Positions 58,233-64,000 of a stretch of DNA of 64,000 nt are shown here, piece by piece. The position numbers and the translations under genes are program-made. Below the pieces are notes generated by a model. The model was not told the origin of the DNA and ran no database searches. It saw only the letters and a list, made by a program, of their open reading frames with translations. The DNA lies in the NCBI GenBank assembly GCA_000209815.1, contig FP929036.1:745658-809657 (forward strand). The letters are read 5' to 3'. This DNA comes from Butyrivibrio fibrisolvens 16/4. GTDB lineage: Bacteria > Bacillota > Clostridia > Lachnospirales > Lachnospiraceae. Positions within the stretch are counted from its first letter, which is position 1, and each line of letters opens with the position of its first letter.

Positions 58233-60104
58233 ATGAATAAAAAGCAGAAAAATGTTTTGTATAGAATAATAATCGCCGCAGTGCTTATGATAGCGCTGGT
58301 GCTTCTCCCACTGCAGGAGGGCAGCATCATTAGATTTGTGCTGTTTTTAGTACCATATTTTGTCATTGGTTACGACATTTTGAAAAAGGCATTCAAAGGT
58401 ATTAAGAATAAGCAGGTCTTTGATGAAAACTTTCTGATGGCTGTTGCCACTATTGGTGCTATGGCTTTGGGTGAATACACAGAGGGCGTAGCTGTTATGC
58501 TTTTCTATCAGATTGGAGAGCTTTTCCAGTCCTACGCTGTCGGAAAGAGTCGTAGAAACATTTCTGCTTTAATGGACATAAGGCCTGATTATGCAAATCT
58601 CATAGTTAATGGTGAGGTTTCTCAGGTTGATCCTGATGAGGTAGAAATCGGCAGTGAAATTCTAGTACAGCCAGGAGAGAAGATTCCTATCGATGGAATA
58701 GTTATTGATGGTAGCGCTAATCTGGATACAGCAGCCCTTACAGGCGAGAGTGTACCTAGAAGCGTCTCTGTAGGTGATGAAGTAATATCAGGCTGTATCA
58801 ATATGTCTGGCGTGCTTACGGTACGTACAACAAAGGAATTTGGCGAATCTACCGCATCTAAGATTTTAGACTTGGTGGAGAATGCATCATCAAAGAAATC
58901 AAAGCCAGAAAATTTCATTTCGAAATTTGCTATGGTGTACACACCGGTTGTGTGCTACTCAGCGCTAGCGCTGGCAGTTTTACTACCTATTGTCAGGTTG
59001 ATTATTGGTATTGATCCTCAGTGGACACAGTGGATATACAGAGCTCTTACATTCCTTGTAATCAGCTGTCCTTGTGCACTTGTTATCAGTATACCTCTTA
59101 CTTTCTTTGCCGGCATCGGAGGTGCCAGCAAGGAGGGCGTTCTTGTTAAGGGTTCTAATTATTTAGAGGCTCTTTCCAGAGCAAGCATCGCTGTAATGGA
59201 TAAAACAGGTACACTTACAGTGGGTGTGTTCAAGGTTACAAAGATTTGTCCTAAGGGCATTTCAGAAGCAGAGCTTTTGGAAAAGACTGCTATGGCAGAG
59301 GTATATTCTAATCATCCTATTTCTAAGAGCCTGAAAGAGGCCTATGGTAAGCCTATTGATACAAACAAGGTATCAGATGTAGAGGAAATCAGCGGCCAGG
59401 GTATAAAGGCTAATGTAAATGGTTTCTTAGTAAATGCCGGAAACGAGAAATTGATGACAGCCATCGGGCTGAATATTGATTCGGCTAGTGAGCCTGGCAC
59501 AGTTATCCATGTGGCAATAGACGGTGTATATGCAGGATATATCCTTATTTCAGACCAGATAAAGCCAACATCTAAAAATGCTATCAGCTCTATGAAAAAG
59601 GCTGGAATTTCTAATACAGTAATGCTTACAGGCGATAGCAAAAAGGTTGCAGATATAGTAGCCTCTGATTTAGGATTAGATTCAGTTTACTCAGAGCTTT
59701 TACCAGCAGATAAGGTTACAAAGGTTGAGGAGCTTCTTTCTACTAAAAAGGAAAAGGAGCAGCTTATTTTTGTAGGTGATGGTATAAATGATGCCCCTGT
59801 TCTTTCAATAGCAGATATCGGAATCGCCATGGGGGCTCTTGGTAGTGACGCAGCTATAGAGGCTGCAGATGTAGTCCTAATGGACGACGACCCAATGAAG
59901 ATTTCTAAGGCTATTAAAATCGCAAAGAAATGTATGAGAATCGTATATGAAAATATTTACTTTGCAATTGGTATCAAGGTAGCTTGTCTTCTTCTTGGTG
60001 CAGTTGGTATAGCAAATATGTGGTTTGCGATATTTGCAGATGTTGGTGTAATGGTTATTGCCGTCATCAATGCAATTCGCGCATTACGAGTTAAGAATTT
60101 GTAG
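58233..60104 (+). CDS. P1B-type ATPase, zinc/cadmium/lead efflux
   Basis: 623 residues. CPC in transmembrane helix 6 (ISCPCALVISIP), TGES actuator loop, DKTGTL phosphorylation site, SNHP nucleotide motif, GDGINDAP, and Asp in the last helices (IFADVGVMV), the pattern of Zn/Cd/Pb transporters. No N-terminal HMA domain; that function is in the gene upstream. I prefer the ATG at 58233; the ATG at 58212 is an alternative. Exports divalent metal from the cytoplasm. Confidence 0.93.
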   Translation: MNKKQKNVLYRIIIAAVLMIALVLLPLQEGSIIRFVLFLVPYFVIGYDILKKAFKGIKNKQVFDENFLMAVATIGAMALGEYTEGVAVMLFYQIGELFQSYAVGKSRRNISALMDIRPDYANLIVNGEVSQVDPDEVEIGSEILVQPGEKIPIDGIVIDGSANLDTAALTGESVPRSVSVGDEVISGCINMSGVLTVRTTKEFGESTASKILDLVENASSKKSKPENFISKFAMVYTPVVCYSALALAVLLPIVRLIIGIDPQWTQWIYRALTFLVISCPCALVISIPLTFFAGIGGASKEGVLVKGSNYLEALSRASIAVMDKTGTLTVGVFKVTKICPKGISEAELLEKTAMAEVYSNHPISKSLKEAYGKPIDTNKVSDVEEISGQGIKANVNGFLVNAGNEKLMTAIGLNIDSASEPGTVIHVAIDGVYAGYILISDQIKPTSKNAISSMKKAGISNTVMLTGDSKKVADIVASDLGLDSVYSELLPADKVTKVEELLSTKKEKEQLIFVGDGINDAPVLSIADIGIAMGALGSDAAIEAADVVLMDDDPMKISKAIKIAKKCMRIVYENIYFAIGIKVACLLLGAVGIANMWFAIFADVGVMVIAVINAIRALRVKNL

Positions 60105-60148
60105 TTCTTGTTATAACTTGAACCAGGAATCTATGATAGGAGTAAAAC

Positions 60149-60505
60149 ATGGGAAAACACGCAGAATGCTGTGATGAACAGTGTGTACATAAAGATTTAG
60201 TTAATAAGGTTATGCTAGAGCAGCCTGATGAGGATTCATTGTATGATTTGGCAGAGCTTTTTAAGGTATTTGGCGATAGCACCAGGGTTCGTATTCTTTA
60301 TGCTTTATATCGTTCAGAGCTTTGTGTATGCGACCTTTCAGATGCTTTGGATATGACACAGTCGGCCATATCTCATCAGCTTCAGATACTTAGAACTAAT
60401 AAACTGGTTAAGAGCCGTAGAGAAGGCAAGCAAATATACTATAGCCTTGCGGATGAGCATGTAGTCACCATTATGGCTCAGGGCCTGGATCATATATTAG
60501 AATAA
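60149..60505 (+). CDS. ArsR/SmtB-family metal-sensing repressor
   Basis: 118 residues. Cys/His-rich N-terminus (HAECCDEQCVH), alpha3 CVC before the helix-turn-helix (LDMTQSAISHQLQIL), and the alpha5 zinc ligands D.H...H..E (DEHVVTIMAQGLDHILE). Combines CadC-like and SmtB-like sites. Presumably binds the operator at 57857 and releases with zinc or cadmium. Confidence 0.93.
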   Translation: MGKHAECCDEQCVHKDLVNKVMLEQPDEDSLYDLAELFKVFGDSTRVRILYALYRSELCVCDLSDALDMTQSAISHQLQILRTNKLVKSRREGKQIYYSLADEHVVTIMAQGLDHILE

Positions 60506-60598
60506 GCCTAAATGGCAGGGCTTTTCAGGGAGTCTGGGAGTTGTCGGAAAATCAGAAACTTTACACTAAATTCTAACAATTAAATTTAAAAAAAGTTG

Positions 60599-60627
60599 TT
60601 GACATTAGGGGGTTTCTCATATATACT
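60599..60627 (+). promoter_or_regulatory. Promoter of the tRNA cluster
   Basis: TTGACA (60599-60604), 17-bp spacer, TATACT (60622-60627), about 40 bp before the first tRNA. Confidence 0.75.
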
Positions 60628-60671
60628 TCTTTTTGTTCGCGAGAGAAAAACATTGAACGAACGAAAGAAAT

Positions 60672-60746
60672 CGGGGTGTGGCTCAGTTTGGCTAGAGCAC
60701 CTGGTTTGGGACCAGGGGGTCGCAGGTTCGAATCCTGTCACCCCGA
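60672..60746 (+). tRNA. tRNA-Pro (TGG)
   Basis: 75 nt, acceptor CGGGGTG/CACCCCG, anticodon loop with TGG, T-loop GTTCGAATC. First of six clustered tRNAs. Confidence 0.96.
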
Positions 60747-60767
60747 CTTAGAAATAAATATTAATCT

Positions 60768-60838
60768 GCGGGTGTGGTTCAATGGTAGAACATCAGCCTT
60801 CCAAGCTGAATACGTGGGTTCGATTCCCATCACCCGCT
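60768..60838 (+). tRNA. tRNA-Gly (TCC)
   Basis: 71 nt, acceptor GCGGGTG/CACCCGC, anticodon TCC in loop CTTCCAA. Confidence 0.96.
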
Positions 60839-60863
60839 TTTTATTTTCTAAGTAATTGAATAT

Positions 60864-60937
<74 letters not shown>

Positions 60938-60942
60938 TTTAT

Positions 60943-61017
60943 GGTGGGTGTGGCACAGCTGGTTAGCGCGTCGGATTGTGGTTCCGAAGGTCGAGGGTTC
61001 GAACCCCTCTACCCACC
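60943..61017 (+). tRNA. tRNA-His (GTG)
   Basis: 75 nt including the extra 5' G opposite discriminator C, anticodon GTG in loop TTGTGGT. Confidence 0.96.
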
Positions 61018-61063
61018 CTGTTGCGATAGCAACATTATGAATAAGGGCAAGCAAGTCCTTTGT

Positions 61064-61135
61064 TGGGCTATCGCCAAGCGGTAAGGCACCAGATTTTGAT
61101 TCTGGCATTCGCTGGTTCGAATCCAGCTAGCCCAG
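61064..61135 (+). tRNA. tRNA-Gln (TTG)
   Basis: 72 nt, acceptor TGGGCTA/TAGCCCA, anticodon TTG in loop TTTTGAT. Confidence 0.96.
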
Positions 61136-61189
61136 TTTCGAGTCTTATGCCTTTTTATTTTGGCAGTGCTCACTATAATAATTTAATAT

Positions 61190-61262
61190 GGGGTTGTAGC
61201 TCAGTTGGTAGAGCACCTGACTTTTAATCAGGTTGTCGGGAGTTCGAGCCTCCTCAGCCTCA
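61190..61262 (+). tRNA. tRNA-Lys (TTT)
   Basis: 73 nt, acceptor GGGGTTG/CAGCCTC with wobble pairs, anticodon TTT in loop CTTTTAA. Its 3' end recurs at 63582. Confidence 0.95.
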
Positions 61263-61266
61263 GCAA
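61243..61266 (+). repeat. Left copy of tRNA-Lys 3'-end repeat (att-like)
   Basis: 24 bases that match 63582-63605 at 22 positions in the same orientation. Together they bracket a 2.3-kb island. Confidence 0.6.
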
Positions 61267-61270
61267 AGGA

Positions 61271-61305
61271 AAGCACGTAAGCATTGGCTTACGTGCTTTT
61301 TTTAT
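61271..61305 (+). terminator. Terminator of the tRNA cluster
   Basis: AAGCACGTAAGC pairs with GCTTACGTGCTT, then T7. Confidence 0.88.
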
Positions 61306-61356
61306 TTTTGAACTATTAAGAATATCTTAACGGTTCAAATGGTGACAAAGTGACAC

Positions 61357-61383
61357 CAGTTGGTTACAGCCTGTAACCAACTG
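61357..61383. repeat. Perfect 12-bp inverted repeat at the island edge
   Basis: CAGTTGGTTACA-GCC-TGTAACCAACTG, without T-run. GTGACA direct repeats (61342, 61350) lie beside it. Candidate recombinase or repressor binding region next to the att-like site. Confidence 0.55.
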
Positions 61384-61405
61384 TAAAATACCCTAAAAGC
61401 TTGAA

Positions 61406-61434
61406 ATGACAAGCATAGTTAATAATGCTATAAT
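61406..61434 (+). promoter_or_regulatory. Promoter of the DUF3990 gene pair
   Basis: ATGACA (61406-61411), 17-bp spacer, TATAAT (61429-61434). The spacer holds GCAT..ATGC and the start region holds GATTA-GTGT-TAATC (61442-61455), possible autoregulator sites. Confidence 0.6.
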
Positions 61435-61469
61435 TCACTTAGATTAGTGTTAATCATGGGAGGAGAGAG

Positions 61470-61931
61470 ATGGACCAGATTATGGTTTTTCATGGTAGTA
61501 ATGTAGAGGTTTCAAAACCTAAGATTCTTCAAAACGGTTTTTATAAAGATTTTGGATACGGCTTTTATTGCACTAAGTTAGAGAAGCAGGCAAAAAGATG
61601 GGCATTAACTCGAAAAGGTAATTCTATCGTTAATAAGTATAGTTATAATGAAAATCCTAATTTGAAAATCAAATCTTTTTCAGATATGACTGATGAATGG
61701 CTAGATTTTGTTGTTGAATGTAGACGAGGAACACTTCATGATTATGATATAGTAGAAGGCCCTATGGCAGATGATCAAATTTGGAATTTCGTTGAAGGAT
61801 TTATAGAAGGTAGAATTACAAGAACTGCTTTTTGGGAGCTTGTAAAATTTAATTATCCTACTCACCAAATAGTTTTTTGTACCGAAGAAGCTTTAAATAC
61901 TCTTGAGTTTGAAGGGAGTGACAGTTTATGA
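61470..61931 (+). CDS. DUF3990 protein, ADP-ribosyltransferase-like, possible toxin
   Basis: 153 residues. Family landmarks: VFHGSN at the N-terminus (H of an ART-like H-Y-E/Q set), DFGYGFYCTKLEKQAKRWA, EWLDFVVECRR, YDIVEGPMADDQIW, and QIVFCTEEALNTL at the end. DUF3990 members often sit in two- or three-gene defence or toxin modules. GGAGGAGAGAG precedes the ATG. The next gene overlaps by ATGA, so the two are translated together. Confidence 0.8.
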   Translation: MDQIMVFHGSNVEVSKPKILQNGFYKDFGYGFYCTKLEKQAKRWALTRKGNSIVNKYSYNENPNLKIKSFSDMTDEWLDFVVECRRGTLHDYDIVEGPMADDQIWNFVEGFIEGRITRTAFWELVKFNYPTHQIVFCTEEALNTLEFEGSDSL

Positions 61932-62398
61932 AGAATAAATACTTCCCAGATGAAGAAATAGAGCTTAATGATTTGTACTTTATTTGTTATATGATCGAGC
62001 GTGTTGCTCGTCACATACATCAGAAGAATAAGTATGTTGTAAATATGATTGGTAAAGAGGGACTTTATCATTTAATTAGTCTTGCAAATGTATTACATTG
62101 TGAAAATCCAGATAAAGTAGAAGATGATTGGATTAATGATTATAAATTACAAAATAGTGATTTTGATATCACTGATGTCGATAAGGAACTGGCAGAAAAA
62201 ATACCTTCTCCACTCGAGATGGGAGAAGTCTATCAAAGATTAATTAATGATACACTTGATTCTAAAGAAGATTATGTAGATGGAATCATCCGAGTTTACA
62301 ACAATGAAATCTGTGATACGATTGACAATTATAATTGTAGTGCATTTTATGAGCCATCCTATGTAATAGCCAGAGCATATCAGTCTGGTGGTTTTTAA
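61928..62398 (+). CDS. Conserved partner of DUF3990, possible antitoxin
   Basis: 156 residues, mainly helical and acidic (LNDLYFICYMIERVARHIHQ, GKEGLYHLISLANVLHCENP, DNYNCSAFYEPSYVIARAYQSGGF). I recall it as a regular neighbour of DUF3990 genes. Its function as antitoxin or immunity protein is inferred from overlap and acidity only; related short proteins fall in DUF3791. Confidence 0.65.
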   Translation: MKNKYFPDEEIELNDLYFICYMIERVARHIHQKNKYVVNMIGKEGLYHLISLANVLHCENPDKVEDDWINDYKLQNSDFDITDVDKELAEKIPSPLEMGEVYQRLINDTLDSKEDYVDGIIRVYNNEICDTIDNYNCSAFYEPSYVIARAYQSGGF

Positions 62399-62444
62399 AA
62401 CCGAATAGTTTTGGACTGGGCGAGAGCTCTTTGGTCCACCGTAG

Positions 62445-62472
62445 ACGGGAAGAATTTCCCGTCTTTTTTGTT
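62445..62472 (+). terminator. Terminator of the DUF3990 pair
   Basis: AGACGGGAA-GAA-TTTCCCGTCT followed by six T. Confidence 0.85.
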
Positions 62473-62586
62473 ATATATTTTTAGAATGAATAATTTAAGA
62501 CTGCCATAGTAAAAACACAATTGAATGATGGAATTTCTATAGATTTTAAAAATAAAGGGATTGTTAACTTTATTGGAGGAAACAAG

Positions 62587-63449
62587 ATGAAATGTCCACA
62601 TTGTAATGCAGATATTGCACCTAATACAAATTATTGCGAATTCTGTGGGTCTCAAATCTCATATGACATGAAGAGAGAACAAGAACAACTAAATAAGGCT
62701 GGATGTCCAAAATGCGGAAGTTCAAATGTTACTTTTAATCGTGAGAAGCAAGGAGAGGTTAAAGGGAAGAATGCTAGTGCAGTTGTTAGACGTACTGTAG
62801 GTGTTTGTAAGGATTGTGGTTATACTTGGTTTACCGATGATACAGGTGAAAACAAGAAAAAGGCTCCTATTTGGCTGTGGGTATTAGGATGGATTTGTAT
62901 CTTCCCAGTACCTCTAACGATACAAATGTTACGTAATAAGGAGATGAAACCAGCTGTTAAATATGGAATTATCGCAGCAGCGTGGATTTTCTATTTATGT
63001 ATAGGAATTTTGGTAGTCCTACTGATGATACAAAAGTTGAAGATGCTACTACTGTTACTGAGACAACTGTGGCAGATACAACAGATGAATCTGATAACCA
63101 AGACGATGTTCAGAGTCCTATAAAGGAAGGTAGTATTGTTATTAATGCTGTAGATAAAGGTGAATATGGACAGGATTTAGTCCTAAATGAAGATACAGAT
63201 ATGCCGGACAATATAATTGGTCATTTTGTACCGGCGGGAACATATGAAGTTACCAACTTGAGAGACAAACCTACACAGGTTAATGTTTATAAGAATGAAA
63301 AACATGTAACAGAAGAAGGATGGGAAGAATGGGCTGATGGACATGTAATTTTGCTACAGCCAGATGAGACAGAAGAAATAACAGTTGAAGACGGTTATTT
63401 TGTAAATGTTGATGGTACAGCCGAAGTTGTATTGAATTCAAAAAATTAG
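62587..63449 (+). CDS. Zinc-ribbon membrane protein with extracytoplasmic domain (one-base frameshift)
   Basis: 287 residues after adding one T to the T4 run at 63008-63011. Two zinc ribbons (CPHCNADIAPNTNYCEFC; CPKCGSSN..CKDCGYTW), two hydrophobic helices at ~98-135, then an acidic Thr-rich linker (DDTKVEDATTVTETTVAD) and a beta-rich C-terminal domain (AGTYEVTNLRDKPTQVNVY). GGAGG site before the ATG at 62587. Unknown function; cargo of the island. Confidence 0.72.
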
Positions 63450-63581
63450 ATATAATATTAATTAGAAATACAGAAATGAATCTAAATAACTAGGTAAGTG
63501 TTGGGTTTAACCAGAGGTTTAACTTGAAAGCGCAGAGGCAACAAATGCCTTTCTTTTAATATTTTTTGAGGCCGGAATCTA

Positions 63582-63605
63582 TTCGAGCCTCTTCAGCCCC
63601 AGCAA
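63582..63605 (+). repeat. Right copy of tRNA-Lys 3'-end repeat (att-like)
   Basis: 22 of 24 positions match the tRNA-Lys 3' end at 61243. No tRNA body precedes it. Confidence 0.6.
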
Positions 63606-63608
63606 TGA

Positions 63609-63642
63609 AAAGACCTTGAAGTTTTGCTTCAAGGTCTTTTGT
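63609..63642 (+). terminator. Terminator at the right island edge
   Basis: AAAAGACCTTGAAG and CTTCAAGGTCTTTT pair around TTTTG. It insulates sfsA. Confidence 0.8.
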
Positions 63643-63644
63643 CG

Positions 63645-63650
63645 TATAAT
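63645..63650 (+). promoter_or_regulatory. sfsA -10 box, probable leaderless start
   Basis: TATAAT ends 6 bases before the sfsA ATG. No ribosome site fits between. The -35 is weak. Confidence 0.4.
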
Positions 63651-63656
63651 CATATT

Positions 63657-64000
63657 ATGAAATATAAACACATAGAAAAAGCAAAATTCATATCACGGCC
63701 AAATCGGTTTATTGCAAAGGTAGAAATAAACGGGCAGGAGGAGACTGTGCATGTTAAAAACACTGGTAGGTGCAAGGAGCTACTAATACCGGGTTGTACA
63801 GTCTATTTGGAAAAATCCGACAATCCTAATCGAAAGACACTGTATGATCTGGTGGCGGTGGAGGCAGAGATAGGCCTTGTTAATATAGATTCTCAGGCTC
63901 CTAATGCAGTGGTGAAGGAATGGCTTGCTACTAAGGATTATGATGTGGTAATTCCGGAATACAAATATGGTAACTCTAGAATCGATTTTTATATGGAGCG
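63657..64000 (+). CDS. sfsA: SfsA family protein, 5' part (cut by window end)
   Basis: At least 114 residues: ISRPNRFIAKVEINGQEETVHVKNTGRCKELL with the HVKNTGR(M/C)xELL motif, then SRIDF near the edge, all typical of the sugar fermentation stimulation protein/nuclease-fold family. The remaining ~110 residues lie outside the window. Confidence 0.93.
   Translation, partial: MKYKHIEKAKFISRPNRFIAKVEINGQEETVHVKNTGRCKELLIPGCTVYLEKSDNPNRKTLYDLVAVEAEIGLVNIDSQAPNAVVKEWLATKDYDVVIPEYKYGNSRIDFYME

Overview
The window looks like a chromosomal segment of a Lachnospiraceae bacterium close to Butyrivibrio/Pseudobutyrivibrio. The reasons are low-GC Firmicute codon use, strong AAGGAGG-type ribosome sites, the priA-def-fmt-rsmB-rlmN-prpC-prkC-rsgA-rpe-thiN order, an AraR-type arabinose operon, GH25 and L,D-transpeptidase cell-wall enzymes and a pyrBI pair. 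The genus is inferred from gene content, not proven.

Layout. 0-5 kb: an ABC-2 exporter pair, a secreted SGNH hydrolase, and a decayed ABC exporter. 5.2-7.1 kb: an IS110-family element whose transposase has an amber codon where the catalytic Glu belongs. 7.1-10.3 kb: a chemoreceptor followed by an orphan sugar-type binding lipoprotein. 10.3-14.6 kb: an accessory zone at a tRNA-Leu gene with repeated tRNA 3'-end fragments, an integrase remnant, a MITE-like element, and a locus laid out like a type I toxin-antitoxin (small membrane peptide plus convergent small RNA sharing a terminator). 14.8-22.4 kb: a membrane glycosyltransferase, then araR-araA-transaldolase-araB-araD. 22.4-29.1 kb: wall hydrolases, glutathione peroxidase under a MarR-like operator, glycogen debranching enzyme, a FakA-like domain protein and guanine deaminase. 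29.3-35.6 kb: the F1Fo ATP synthase operon, with the delta and alpha subunits fused in one reading frame. 35.7-44.8 kb: lipase, methyltransferase, Hsp33, L,D-transpeptidase, HisC-like aminotransferase, lysozyme. 44.8-60.5 kb: pyrBI, the priA-to-thiN housekeeping run, and a zinc/cadmium efflux operon (HMA protein, P1B ATPase, ArsR regulator). 60.6-63.6 kb: six tRNA genes and a small island between two tRNA-Lys 3'-end copies that carries a DUF3990 (ADP-ribosyltransferase-like) gene pair. The right edge cuts sfsA.

Genes working together: AraR probably controls arabinose conversion to xylulose-5-phosphate, with the transaldolase feeding central carbon. Hsp33 and glutathione peroxidase handle oxidative stress. 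PrpC/PrkC with the muralytic enzymes handle wall signalling and remodelling.

Quality warning: about 16 otherwise intact genes are broken or mis-terminated by one missing base in an A/T run, always a loss, and restoring the base gives a normal protein each time. I read these as sequence errors and annotate the repaired genes. The ABC exporter at 3.2-4.9 kb and the IS110 transposase have other lesions and look truly inactive.
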